Source: Rhinopomastus cyanomelas (taxonomy: Eukaryota > Chordata > Aves > Bucerotiformes > Rhinopomastidae). Taken from it: DNA of 64,000 nucleotides. Every line of letters starts with the position of its first letter. Position 1 is the first letter of the stretch. Positions 1 through 11,707 of the stretch are shown here, in pieces. The position numbers and the translations under genes are program-made. A model generated the notes under the pieces. It did not search any database. It was given only the letters and a program-made list of their open reading frames with translations, and was not told the origin of the DNA. The stretch covers positions 62,001 through 126,000 of the forward strand of contig VXBP01002270.1 in assembly GCA_013400115.1 (NCBI GenBank), written 5' to 3'.

Positions 1-1923
1 TGCTGGTGTTGGGTCACTTACACAGTGCTGATCTTCCCAATTCCTTCCCAGTTACCACCAGAAATACTGCACTGTGTGAGGCAACACTCCGCTCTCTGTT
101 GAAGCTGGTGTTGCTGGTTGCGTTGCAGCTCTGCTGGAGACACAAGAGAGCTCTTTCTTCCGTGGTGTTTGTGGTGCTGTCCCTGAAACCTGACCCTTGC
201 ACTGGGCTCTTTTCTTGGGGCTGTCACATCTACCTCTGGCAGCAGCGGTGAGGATGGCTCTGAAGGCTTTTTGGCACAATCCTGTAAAAGCTGAAGGTGT
301 CACTTCTGTGGAGCTCTTGTTTAGGAAGCATCTGCGTTTAGCACCTGCTGGTTAATATTGTTCTGGGATGCTCATGACAAAATGTGACCCTGTGGGTTTA
401 CGGTCTGGTTAGGATGGCTTGGAAGTACCTGCTGGCTGTTTCTCTCTTTTCCACACTGTAACTGATGTTCCTGCTGTTACTACTGGTTGTTAATGGGACC
501 TGGACCTCTTATCATCATTCATGTCTTTAAATCCCTCTATGTCTCATGTTCTAACAGAGCCTGATGTTTCTCTGATGCTTTTTAAGCTGGTGTCATTATT
601 TTAGGGATTTCATGATGAGTTACAAGTTCTAGGATTCATTAATTTCTTCAGTCAAGTTGGCATGGTTTTGGGGTTTGGCTTTTTTGTGATGCAGGTGGGC
701 ATTTTTGTTACCCTGGTAGTACTGGGCAGTTGCTCCTGGTTGTGCATGACAAAATCCCTGGCATGATTCCCTTCCTGATACCCTGCTGGCAGCTTGGGAG
801 TAGGGATGGGATGCGGCATTTAGGTCAGTTCTCCTCAGGATGCTGTTTTGGGTGGGGGTTTTGTGCTTTGCACTGTGCTGGAGCCAACCCCTCTGTCCTT
901 CAGGCTTCCCATTTCCACAGCACAGTGTTTCTCCCCTTGATTTCCACTTGTGGAGTGGGAGAAAGAGTGATATATGGGGAGTTACCTGCTGATGGTGACT
1001 CTTGGGGTGGAAAATGCAGATTTTGAGAGTTTTTTCCCCATTTGCTGCCTGTTCACGCTGTCATAAATGAGCTCGAGGACGGCTGGGCAGGATGGTGTTG
1101 CTGCCAGCTCAAATAAAAGCTGGGACTGTTTTCATTTCCACTTCCTTTTTTTTTTTTTTTCTTTTTCTGAGACAGGCTGCAAAATCTGGGGTTTTATGGG
1201 TGCCAAGCTGTAGCTGGGCTCATCCTGTGCCACTCCTCCCGCATCTCTGGGGAATGAAGCATCCCAACACCGTGAGAATTCTCCTCTGTGGGTGTAACTT
1301 CGCTGGTTGGGTGATCACCTGGAGGATACCTCACGTTAAGAGCCACCTCAGTGGAGCTATACCCCGGACTCAGCACAGTGGGAGGGTAAACATTTCACTG
1401 CCCAACCCTCGAGGAGCCCCCCGAAGGAGCCAGTCCTATAGGAGGTTTGGCCTCTACGTGCTGCTGACACCTCGCAGGAGCTGAGAGTGTGTTACAGCAA
1501 CAGATTGGGTATTATTCCAGCCTTGTAAGCGCCTCCCTGAGATGTTAAAAACACCAGCTGAAACCCAAGCCCGAGCTCTCAATGAATGGCCCCGTGGAAA
1601 TGCTGCCGGGTGCGTTTCAGTGCTGCTTTGGCTTGGGTTTAAACGGGTAAACACAGTGAGTGGGTGTTTGCTTTGACTTCTTCCTTCTACCAAAAGACTT
1701 CCTTTGAGGGAACGTGAAACCTCCAGGGCAATTCCCCATCACAGGCCGTTCTGCCCTGTGGCTTGGTGCTGGCAATGCCGTCACTGGCCAGGGTTGCCCA
1801 GCAGCAGTGGGAAACCCCTCATTTCCCTGACTGTGGGGGTTGCCTTATGCCCAGAGCAATTTGGATAACTCTCACAGAACCTGGTTTCTCCATGTGGATG
1901 CAGGATGGTCACAATATCACGTT
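1..1923. other. FAM53B: Intron 1 of FAM53B, unique sequence
   Basis: No exon, RNA gene or recognisable transposon was found here. The stretch is ordinary intronic DNA with a homopolymer T run near 1147-1162. It is assigned to FAM53B because the first exon seen in the window starts with a splice acceptor, so the promoter must lie further left. Confidence 0.55.
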
Positions 1924-2136
1924 ACATTAGGGATTGAAAGGGACCTCAAAAGATCATCTAGTCCAATCTCCCTGCCACAGCAGGACCACCTAGACCAAGT
2001 CACACAGGACCATGTCCAGGCAGGTTTTAAGCATCTCCAGAGAAGGAGACTCCATGACCCCCCAAAGCAGCCCCTTCCAGTGCTCTGTCACCTTCACGGG
2101 GAAGAAGTTCCTTCTCATATTTGTGTGGAACCTCCA
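1924..2136 (-). repeat. CR1 LINE fragment, antisense
   Basis: The 3' end of a CR1 element reads on the minus strand, beginning with the acattagggattg block and running through the 'agaaggagactcc' and 'gaagaagttccttctca' segments. It is 5' truncated. The extreme 3' tail repeats are missing. Confidence 0.9.
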
Positions 2137-2940
2137 ATGATCACCTCATCTGGCTGCAGTTAAGCTGCAGGACATCCTTGGCTTTTGAAGGCCTCTCCCT
2201 GCACTTGTCCAACACTCAAAAGCTCCCCACAGTCACCTCCAGCTTTGTCCACACCAGGTTTATGTGCTGGAAATAGCCTTTGCCTTGCAGCGGGTGGTTG
2301 CGCCCCTTTCTCCTGGCCCCCCTGCATTGGGAAGAGCCCCCCTCTACTCCTCATACATCCTCCCAGCTCCACTGGAGCTCTCAAAACTGGCTTCTTGGCA
2401 GCCGGTGCACGTAGGGACCCATCTTCTGGTAACAGATTGTTATGTATTTAATGAACCCGAGGCAAACAAGAAATGTGAAGGCTGCGGGGCGACACAAGTT
2501 TGCTGTTCCGTCTGCCAAATTCACGCTAATTCAGACAACTCACAGATGTTTGGCTCCTCCTTGGTTTAAGAGACTTATGGAAGATTCAGGGCTCAGGAAC
2601 TGATTCCAGTGTGCTGCAGGGATGAAGGTGGGCAAAGATTTCATAGCCCCGGAGGACTCCTTCCCTCACTTCACTGCTGTTACCTTCCTCTTGCCAGTGT
2701 TGATGGCAACGAGCGGACAAACAGCAGGGAAATGCATTTTTCAGTTGCTAGGAGGATTAATAAAGGCTCTTGGTTCATCTTTCAGGAGCCAGGGAGCTCT
2801 TTGAAAGCCATTTCTCAGCTGAGTAATGAAACCCCAGAGATTCCCCAGGAGCTAAAGTACTTTGGTCTAGTGCAAACAGTGGGCTCAGAGGGTTTGCAGG
2901 TGACAGCAGGCACAAGTGGGCACTGAGGCTGTTCACAGGA
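2137..2940. other. Unique intronic stretch
   Basis: No gene is visible. The part around 2430-2570 is A/T-balanced, free of repeats and without CR1 similarity. The rest is unremarkable intron. Confidence 0.5.
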
Positions 2941-3352
2941 AGGATTGAAACTTCCTGAAAGGCTGAGGGAGCTGGATCTCTTTAGCCTGGAGAAACGAAC
3001 ACTGAGTGGTGACCTCATTAATGTTTATAAGTGTGTGAAGGGTGGGTGTCAGGAGGATGGAGCCAGGCTCAGCTCTGTGGCATCTAATGATAGGACAAGG
3101 GGCAGTGGGTGTGAGCTGGAATACAGGAGGTTCCACACCAATCTAAGAAGGAACTTCTTCATGGTGAGGGTGACAGAGCACTGGAAGGGGCTGACCAGGG
3201 GACTTGAGGAGTCTCCTTCTCTGGAGACGTTTAAAACCCACCTGGATGTGTTCCTGTGTGACTGGATCTAGGGGATCCTGCTGTGGCGGGGAGATTGGAC
3301 TGGATGATCTTTGGAGGTCCCTTCCCATCCCTAACGTTCTGTGATTCTGTGA
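2941..3352 (+). repeat. CR1 LINE fragment, sense
   Basis: This is the C-terminal end of CR1 ORF2 plus the 3' tail. In translation it shows the ERLRELDLFSLEKRTLSGDL block and ends with the gttctgtgattctgtga tail. It is truncated at the 5' end. Confidence 0.92.
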
Positions 3353-6253
3353 GATAATTTCAATTTTTGGAAGGTCCTAAGTGATCATTCTGCTGGGCTT
3401 CATGTGAGAGTCCTGCAGTTTTAGGCTATTTATTTGTAAAGGCTGGCAATCGATGCTTTAAATTCAGAGATTTCTTCAGGGGCTGTCAGCCTCTACCAAT
3501 TCTCCAGCGCAGCCTGGAAAAAGGGAGGAAATCTGACTTTGCAAGCAGCATCCAAATCTGCTGTGAGAGCAGAGCTGGTGTTCCAGCACTTGGCAGGCGT
3601 TCCCCAATTACGCTGCGAGATGGCCCAGATCTTGCTCGTGCTTGGGCCACGGAGTGGGGTTTTGGTGCTCACTGCTGCGGACAGGATGTTACAGTCCATG
3701 TCTTAGCGCTGAGCTCGCTTCTTGCAGAGACCCCATGAGCTCTGGAGCAAGCAAGGAAGCCCAGGTTAGCCAAGAAGCCCCGCAGCCCCTCAGATCATGA
3801 TTATCTGGCTGTAAGTAGCTGGCTGTCGGGTTATAGAGGTGGCTGTTACGATGGGTTTATGTGCTGTTTGAAATTGTTTAAGCTTGAGAAGTGAGTCTGC
3901 AAAAACATCTCGCTGGGGCTGTTTAGTGTCTCCATCTCAGGCATTTCTGGTTGTCTATGTATAAGGAAAGGAACAAGGATTGTGTTTTGTGCATGTTTAC
4001 TAGAGCAGCCTGCTCCAAGCTGTAATTAAAAGTAAACCTGGGCTCTGCTGCCTTGTTGTTCTGCATCCCCTGGTTGTTGAGATTAAGCAGCCAAAACAAT
4101 TCTCAGTTCAGCAATTCCTCAGCTTTTGGGAGCATGGCCAACACTCAGTGTCTCACAGACCATTGCAAAGTCTTGTAATAAATCTCACAATTGAGGGAAA
4201 AAAACCCAAGTGGAAAGGTGAGATGGTTCGTTGGACCAGCTGCTGCTTCAGCTGCTCTTCTCCAGAGACAACCCTTGCTCCAGTATTTCCCATAGTCCTT
4301 GGAAATATTGCTCAAAATTAGCAGCAGTCCCCTGAAGAGCAAATTGGATGATGATTACAGTTTTGTTCCTACAGTTAGGACCAAGAACATCCTGTAGGAT
4401 CTGTCTATATGGCCCGTGGGGTGCTGTGCAGTGTCCATCTCTGAGCCAGTGTGGCTGCTGGGGGTCTGTATGGGAGTCCACTGGGGCCAGCCCTGCTGGA
4501 GAGGACGACACTGGACTCATGGAGCTGTGCTGTCCCACAGCAGCTCTGGCCTGAGCTGGCCGTGGCATTGCTCTGTGCCACTTCAGCAGTTGATCCCACT
4601 GAAGGCCTGATGCTGGCCCTCCACAAGAATTGGTTGCAGGCTGGATGTTCAACCAGGAGATAGTGAAGAGCCTGTGTTACTGCTCCCAATGGACATACTG
4701 TCATCTAACCACCCTGCAGCAGTTCTGGTGCGGTGAGCTTGGTCCTATGTAGACACGTTGCACATCTAATGGCACCTCTCCTCCACTGCAACCAGCAGTC
4801 TCCTCATTCTCACCTCTCACTTGCTTGTTGCAGTTTTGCACTGACTGATGTTCTCTCTTTTCAGTTGCTAGGGAGGAAAAGGCAAAGTCACTGTCAGCAT
4901 CATTTTCTTCAAGCTAAGATATTGAGACGAGGCACTTCTGCCCCTACCCCTGTCTTTCAGGTCCCTTTTCCATCGCTCGTGTCTAAGAGAGTCTCTCCCC
5001 TGCCTCTGATGTCTCCTGCTCGACTGGAGGGTGTGTAATTTTCCTTACTTGCTCTTATTACTTTCTGGTGAGAGCTTGTCCAACCCAAACATCTGTATCT
5101 GGACATGTTCTTGGACTTCAGGCTCTCCCTAGAACATGGAGGGGTTTGGACGTGCAGTTTGGGACTCAGGGTGCTGGGCACCTGCTGCCTTGTGTCACTT
5201 GGGTGTTGGGCTGAGGTAGTGCCCAGCCACTCTGAGCCATGAGTTGGATTGGATATAATTTTATTGGCTTAGTAATTAATTTGTGGTTGTGGGCAGGACC
5301 CTGGTAGATCTGTTGTTCCTCACAGTGAGGTTTAACCTCAGACCTCCATGAGGTGGGCTGCACGTGGCTGCAAATGGTGTTTTCAGTTCCTGTTGTGGCT
5401 ACTCAAGACAAGTGCCGTTGTGGCACACCTCAGGCTCCTTCTGGCTGTGGGTGTTGTTGGTGTGGCTGTGGAGGTTGGCTTCATCCAGGCTGTCCTGCAC
5501 TGGTAGGATTTGGGTTGATGAGAGCTTCCGTTCCTGCGCGAAGCTGTTGGTTGTAGCCACGGGGTGATGTGGTTCTCAAAGCTGTGCAGAGGGTGATGCT
5601 CATCTAAACCCATCAGTGCTTTCCCCGTTGCTGTGCTGACTGTTACAGACACGAAGTGTGGACAAGCCTTTTACTCATTAATTAATGCTGCCTTTATCTT
5701 GTTAGTGCTGGAAAGTCTGGTCTAGCTGCAAGCAGGAGGCAGACGAGGACATTTCTTTGTTCCTTTTCTTTGGCTGGTATTTTCTGAAGTACCTGGAGCA
5801 TGTAGAGAGCTCAAGTCCTTGCCAGGCAGTGCGAGAGCACTGAGCAGGATGTGTGGTCTCCTGTACCAGAGCCCTTCTCCTGCCTCTTGACTGTTTGTCC
5901 TTCCAGGAGTTGGAGAAGAACCTCTGGAGCAGGAGGAGATGGCAGCCTGGGGCAGCTCTTTCTTCTTGACAAAATCTTTGTGGGACAACCCAAATATGAT
6001 TGCATCCATGGAAGTGTTGTCCTTTAGAGTCAAGTGCCCTGACTGAGGAGCCTCTTTATGTGGGACTAGTCCACCGAGCTTTATCCTAGTGTAAAGACTG
6101 GCATCTTTCACATTTACTGGAGATTTTAACCCCATAAATAAAATGACTGTTTGTTAACGATGTGGATGAGTGCTCAAGGAAGGGGAACAAGCTGCCCAGA
6201 GCTGAGCAACTTTCAGCTCTCTTGCAAGGGGCAAATTGTTTCCTGAGAGAGAG
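3353..6253. other. Unique intronic stretch of FAM53B intron 1
   Basis: Nearly 3 kb with no recognisable repeat or exon. Open frames on both strands are short, overlap one another and show no family signature. I read it as intron. Confidence 0.5.
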
Positions 6254-6550
6254 TATCACAGAATCATCCTGGCTGGAAGGGACCTCTAGAATCACAGAAC
6301 ATTAGGGATTGGAAGGGACCTCGAAAGATCATCTAGTCCAATCCCCTGCCACGATCACCTAGATCAAGTCACACAGAAACATATCCCGCGGGTTTTAAAT
6401 GTCTCCAGAGAAGGAGACTCCATCATGAAGTCTAGCCTTCATCCCAACATCTCTCTAACCCTTAGACCATGGCCTCAAGGGCTCTAGCTACCAGTTTTTT
6501 AAACACCTCCAGAGATGATGACTCCACCACTTCCCTGGGCAACTTTAGCT
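6254..6550 (-). repeat. CR1 LINE fragment, antisense, interrupted
   Basis: The outer element consists of 6254-6290 (the 'atcatcctggctggaaggg' 3' end) and 6426-6550 (the 'accatggcctcaag' and 'gactccaccac' body). A second CR1 splits it. Removing that insert restores the order seen in the uninterrupted relative at 14791. Confidence 0.85.
6291..6425 (-). repeat. CR1 LINE fragment nested in another CR1
   Basis: A short 5'-truncated CR1 3' end of the 'acattagggattgg' subfamily sits inside the outer element. The four bases atca occur at both borders (6291-6294 and 6422-6425), consistent with a short target-site duplication. Confidence 0.8.
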
Positions 6551-7343
6551 TGATGCAAATGCTTGGCTTCAAGGATTCTTCCAGCTTTGTAATGTAATAA
6601 GTCAACGAGCTGAAGATACAACTCATATAGCACTGCTGATGAGACAGTCCATGCAATGAGGAGATTCTGTGTAGCCCCAAGTCCCTTTGAACAAGCAGAA
6701 GGATGTGGATGGGGGCATGATTTTTGGTTGGGATCACAATTGCAAAGAGATGATTCACACAAAGCCTTAAACACTATCATTTCCATTTGCAGTGACCAGT
6801 TTGGGCTATTGAGGTCCCTTCCAGTCCCTAATGTTCTGTGTTTCTGTGAGTACAGCTTCAAGGGAGTCACTGTAACTTGCTTTGTTGAATCAGACACCAG
6901 TTCTTGATGCCTTCCTGTTTCCCTCAATTCTTTGTAAGTCTCTTGCAGGGCTTGGCTGGCTGCGGTGTGCCCAGGCTCTGCACAGAGGAACGGGGCTCTG
7001 TGTAGCAGGAGGGGAATTTCTGTTTAATTGGTGAGAGTGGGAGGGTGATTAAGCCTTAGAAATGTGCTCAGAGTTTGGCCCAGAGGGATTAGGCTGGGTT
7101 CTTCAGACGTGTGGGTCTGAACTGCATGAAGTAAACTCTTGGATCGTGGTGGTTCTCTCAGCCCATCATTTCTGCTCTGAGGAGGTGAGGTTGGTGCTTT
7201 CCATAGTCCCAGGCTGCATTTAGTGCTTCTGTTTATATCAAACTCACTCGTATTTGTCACTCCTTTGGTGGCATTCACAACTTCTGAACCCTCCTGCCCT
7301 GGGATAAACCTGGGGGCACTGGCTGCCAGAAGGTGTGCTGGGT
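6551..7343. other. Unique intronic stretch
   Basis: No exon is visible. A weak CR1-tail-like segment (aggtcccttccagtccctaa) lies at about 6811-6848. The remainder is unassigned intron. Confidence 0.45.
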
Positions 7344-7463
7344 CAAGGCCAGGTTGGATGGGGCTCTGGGCAACCTAGTCTAGTGGAAGGTGTCTCTGCC
7401 CACGGCGAGGGGATTAGAAGTAGAGTGTCTCTGAGGTTCCTTCCAACCCAAACCATGCTATGA
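7344..7463 (+). repeat. CR1 LINE 3' fragment, sense
   Basis: It carries the 'caaggccaggttggatgggg' block, then 'gtctctgcccacgg', then a decayed tail. About 120 bp of the 3' end remains. Confidence 0.85.
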
Positions 7464-8511
7464 GCTGGGAGACTTGCCTTGCTCTGGCTTTGCCTCTGGA
7501 AGCACCTCGTGCCTTCATGTGGCATCAAGCGCTGGCTCTCTAGAGCCAAGCGGTTGGAGTTTGCGGTGTGGCGATGGGAAGGTCTTTCTGCTGAGCCCAA
7601 ACATGTTCTTGGTTACACCACAGCGTTTTGAAGTGATGCTGCTGGTGGTGCTGGAGCCAGGTCTGCAGCCATGCCCAGGATGAAGGCTGCATTTGTGTGT
7701 TTGTCCTTCCTTCTCTTTCACAGAGTTTGAGAGGAAATCCTGTGTCTGGAGAGGGACGGGCAGCTCTCCTTTTCATTCAGAAAGTCAGGTCAGGATTGCT
7801 TCACTTTCCTCTTGCAGAGCTTAAGAAAAAAACTCTGGGCATTCAGAAGGTGCCTGAGTGTTTCTTCAGGGAACAGAGGTGCCCTTCCTGCCTGTCAAGA
7901 GGTTTTATGTCACCTTGTGTCTGGAGATGGATCATCGGGGTTGGACAGAGGGTGGTGGTCCCACAGTTAGTGGAGATTCCTGTGATGCCAGTCCTTGGTT
8001 GTCTTCACGAAGCCTTTTGCTATGTAATTGTTTTTCCAAGCCAGACAGACACTCGGTTGCTGTGATACTGTCCAGAAATGACTAAGAGAAACCTTGTTCC
8101 GCTTCTGCAAGTTCTGCAAAGATCACAGAGGCTTCTGCTCGGTCTGTGTTTTGAAGCGGTACGCATGGGAAAAAGTCCTGTTTTGCTGAAATCTGGGGGT
8201 TTCCATGCTCTGGTGCTGCTCGTGGGTGCTCTGTGCAGCTCAAGGAGATGGTGCTGATCCCGGTGGCCGCGGTCCAAGTCTAAACTTAACCTTGATGGAG
8301 GGATGGAGACGGTTCCTTTATCTGATTGCAATGAGGAAATACATTTCTTAAAATAATGAATGGTCCGTGAGGAGGTGGGGGGTGTGTGTCTCTGTGTGTG
8401 TGCGAAAGCCTCCACTCTATAAATACACAGCAGTTTCCTCCTCAGAGGCAACAGGGGGTCTGCAGAAGCAATTATGTCCCGCTCGTTTGCATCGGTAGGA
8501 CATGACTTCAG
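7464..8511. other. Unique intronic stretch
   Basis: About 1 kb without repeat or exon. A short GT-rich run is present at about 8382-8402. No gene call is supported. Confidence 0.45.
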
Positions 8512-8969
8512 TACAAGAAGGACATTGAGGGGTTGGAGCAGGGCCAAAGGGCAACAAGGTTGGTGAAGGGTCTGGAGAACAAACCTTGTGAGGAGCAGTT
8601 GAGGGAGCTTGGGCTGGTTAGCCTGAAGAAGAAGAGGCTGAGGGGAGACCTTATTGCTGTCTACAGCCACTTGAAAGGAGAGTGTAGAGAGGTGGGGGTT
8701 GGTCTCTTCTCCCAAGTCACAAGTGACATGACAAGAGGAAATGGCCTCAAGCTGCACCGAGGGAAGTTTAGGTTGAGCCTGAGGAAAAAAATCTCCCTGG
8801 AAAGGGTCCTCAGGCCTTGGAACAGGCTGCCCAGGATGGGGGTTGAATCACCATCCCTGGATGTGTTTCACAGTCATGGAGGATCTGGAGCTTAGGTACA
8901 GGGACAGTTGGGTTGATGGTTGGACTCAATGATCTTAAAGATCTTTCCAGCTTGAATGATTCTGTGACT
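8512..8969 (+). repeat. CR1 LINE fragment, sense
   Basis: A well preserved 3' portion of ORF2 plus 3' UTR. The translation keeps an open frame of about 120 codons with the EEQLRELGLVSLKKKRLRGD block. The tail ends in gattctgtgac. Confidence 0.93.
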
Positions 8970-9574
8970 AGGCAGGACCATGCCGGATCACTTCATGCAT
9001 CAGGAGCCTGGTGAAGCAGGATGAGGAGCCAGAGATCCCATTTCACTGCAAAATTCTCCTTTTCATTGCAATTTCTCAGTGAGGATGATCTAAAAACCCA
9101 ACCAAGCAGCAGTTAGAAGAGCTCAGACCTAAAAGTGAACCTAAGACCTGATGCTGGGTGATATTAACCCCCAGTTTGCTGTGTTATTGTTAGGGTTGTG
9201 TTAATGGGAGGAGATGCAGGGGAGCAGGGTGAGGGGAGGTGCAAGGTGCTGTGCAGGAGCCTCTGCCTGCACTTGTAGGCTGCTGCACGCCTGGGTGTGT
9301 AGAGGAGTCTGCTGCAGCAGCATTAGCCATTACCTTAGGGAAAGATAATTATTCCTGAAGAAAGCATACCCTGTTAACAAGGAGCTGTGCCTAATCACCC
9401 TCAGGCTGCTCTGAAGGCTTGGTTCATCTTTGTTCTCCATGCTGCCGCCACACCAGTGATGATCCTGGTGTTCTCCAAGACACTGTGAGTCTGGTCCCAT
9501 GACAACACACTCTTTCTCATCAGGGTCAGGGACAACTGAGATTGTGGCAGATAAACATCATACCCTCTGCTGCA
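8970..9574. other. Unique intronic stretch
   Basis: No exon, RNA gene or repeat was recognised. Confidence 0.4.
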
Positions 9575-9715
9575 CTCCCTGATGAAGAGTCCATCTCCAC
9601 CTTTCCTGTAGCCCCCTTTAAGTACTGAAAGGCCACACTGAGGTCTCCCTGGAGCCTTCTCCATGTATGACACCCACAACTCTCTCAGCCTGACCTCACA
9701 GCCTTGTGCTTGTCC
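9575..9715 (-). repeat. Decayed CR1 fragment, antisense
   Basis: The words 'tgtagcccccttta', 'ccacactgaggtctcc' and 'actctctcagcctgacctc' follow the order of a CR1 antisense strand. Divergence is high and both ends are uncertain. Confidence 0.6.
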
Positions 9716-9782
9716 AGAGCCTGGTGCAAGCAGCCATCCCGTGTGAGCAGGACCTCTAGGCTTTGCTGCACAGCAGTAGATG

Positions 9783-9804
9783 CAAGATTTGAAGTCAAAT
9801 CTTG
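9783..9804. repeat. Perfect 10-bp inverted repeat
   Basis: Arms caagatttga (9783-9792) and tcaaatcttg (9795-9804) are exact reverse complements separated by two bases. They would form a tight hairpin. No protein-binding family is assigned. Confidence 0.75.
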
Positions 9805-11469
9805 TGCAAAGCTCCTGTGGAGCTTAATAATGACCCTGTGGCAACTCTTGCTGCCTGCTCCTGGAAAAGAGCTTGATGTCCCCAAGCTGGCCACAGCTCA
9901 GGACTCGGGAACCTCCTGAGCATAACCTGGGAGGTCAGTGTGCTGTAACAGAGGTGTCTGAGGTGCCTCCAGAATCACCAAGGTGGAGTTTCAGCCCCAT
10001 GGTGCTGGTGGTACGTGGCTGCCTTAGTCAACAGGACCCTAACCAGCCCATTCTCCCTTATGTTGTGCTCTCCTCACCCAAACCCAACCTATCCATGCTG
10101 CAGATAGGTGGTTGGGGCTTGCAGGTTGTGTCATTTTGATGGTCTGAAAGGCTCTGCTCTTGCATTTGACGCTGTCCACTTGGTCATGGGGTTGCTTGGA
10201 GGTTTACGACAAAGCTACCAGTAAATTGTACCTTATAAACCCGCCGACGTCCCCTAAGAAGCTGGAGTCTGTACCAAGTGCCTTTGGGAACAGTAAATCT
10301 TTGGGAAATGTATTGATTCCCAGCCCTGGCTTTGCACTCTGGATGAACTTTGTCCTCAGAGCATTTTAGAAGGTGATTTTTCTTCACCAGCCAGCTGGCC
10401 TTCAAGTGAGCTACTCTTAACACCTAATCTAAGTAAACACAGCAAAGATGATTTACGAGCTCCTCTTCAGAAGCTTTATCAGCTCCTAATGAGGTTTAAT
10501 TCCGAGCAGCATACTCTCAAACATTGTCCTTAAATATCCCAGTTGGGTTTGAGCTCCCTCCCAGTCACCAGCTTGGTGCTCCATGCTCCTCAGGGTTTGG
10601 TTGTTTGCATCAACCCCGAAGCGGTGGAGTAGCGAAATGGGATTAGAGGAGCGGCTTGGGGAAAACACTGATTTCTGTAATCAGATTGGGGCTGCAATCT
10701 GTCTGTTTTTACACGGCAGTAAGTTTATTAGGGAGGATGGCAGGAGGTGAGGCAGGGCTCACGGTGCCATATAAGCCTGGCTTACAGGTTGAGCTTGAGT
10801 ACACACTCCCCACTGGGCAGTCTGCAGCTTTTCCTGCCTACAACCACCTAAGAAATGGGTTAGGGTTGGGAGACATAGCATGGCCCTTAGGATTTCAGGG
10901 CAGGGAGCTCTCTATTCCTTGCAGGCAACCCTTTGCCTTGTTTTTAACTCAAAGAGCTGTTCATGGGCTGGGAATCGGGGAATAACCAGGGTGGGATAGG
11001 GGCATCCAGGGGATTTCACAGCCTTAATGATGCTGGAGCGGCTTTTTGTGCTGGACATCTGCTCCCACTTGGGCTGGGGGCAAGGGCTTCTGTGAGATCA
11101 ACCTTGGGGTTTTGCTGAGGAGTCCTTTCAAAACCTTAGTATCTTAGGTGTAGGGGATGTGAGCTGTGCATCTGTAGGGGATGTCAGCTCTCTTTTTTAA
11201 CGAGAGAGTTCCAAGGAAACGTTGTACTCCATGAGCTTCCAGAGTGCCTGTCCCTGGAAACACCTCTGTCCCTAAGGGGGTAACAGAAGAACTCCAGCAA
11301 TCCTGAAGAATCTAAAAGAACTTAAAGAAATGAAATACACCTCAGGAGTAGTTTCCATCGAGGTGTTTCAGGGGCAGCGCTTTGCCCTTGCCCAGCACAC
11401 CCACTTTCCACCCCGCTGTTCCCCCCAGCAGAGTCCCCTAGAGCTGATCCTCTCTGTCTGTGTGTGCAG
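9805..11469. other. Unique intronic stretch upstream of the first FAM53B coding exon
   Basis: No exon was found. The part at 10370-10740 is repeat-free and contains several TAAT and AGCTG words, giving it a conserved-element look. A pyrimidine-rich tract before 11469 serves as the acceptor of the next exon. Confidence 0.5.
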
Positions 11470-11638
11470 GGAGTTTTCCACGCTTGGAGGCTGTTCCTGC
11501 CCGTCCCCCGAGGAGCTGACGGGGCTGAGCCTTTCCCAGGGGAACATGGACTGAAAGAGGAGCCTGGGCTGCTCAGAGCACGGCTGCCAGCACCCTTCTC
11601 TGGAACCCTGATGGACTCAGCGGCAGGACTGCATTACC
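11470..11638 (+). other. FAM53B: FAM53B 5' UTR part of the start-codon exon
   Basis: A pyrimidine/GT-rich tract ends in tgtgtgcag at 11469, giving a good splice acceptor. The exon therefore begins with non-coding sequence. It contains two upstream ATGs: a two-codon ORF at 11546-11554, and a 23-codon ORF from 11611 that runs past the main start. The acceptor choice is inferred; no transcript was available. Confidence 0.65.
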
Positions 11639-11682
11639 ATGGTGATGATCTTAACCAAAACTCGGCAAAACAAAGGTGCTGA
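11611..11682 (+). promoter_or_regulatory. Overlapping upstream ORF at the FAM53B start
   Basis: An ATG at 11611 opens a 23-codon frame that stops with TGA at 11680-11682. That is 41 bases downstream of the main initiator and in a different frame. Its context has G at +4 but no purine at -3, so it is weaker than the main start (accATGG). If used, it would lower FAM53B translation. Confidence 0.45.
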
Positions 11683-11707
11683 CTCCATAACATGCGGGAC
11701 TGAGCTG
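11639..11707 (+). CDS. FAM53B: FAM53B coding exon 1 (residues 1-23)
   Basis: The initiator ATG lies in a strong Kozak context (accATGG). The exon encodes 23 residues beginning MVMILTKT and containing KGADSITCGTEL, the N-terminal pattern of FAM53B proteins. It ends on a codon boundary at a gtaagc donor, so the intron is phase 0. The next exon starts in phase 0 with HTPKMSQG, which continues the family sequence. The residues around KTRQNK look less conserved than the MVM and GADSI ends. Identification rests on remembered family sequence, the donor and the matched phase. It is not a paralogue start, because the downstream exons are typical of FAM53B. Confidence 0.88.
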
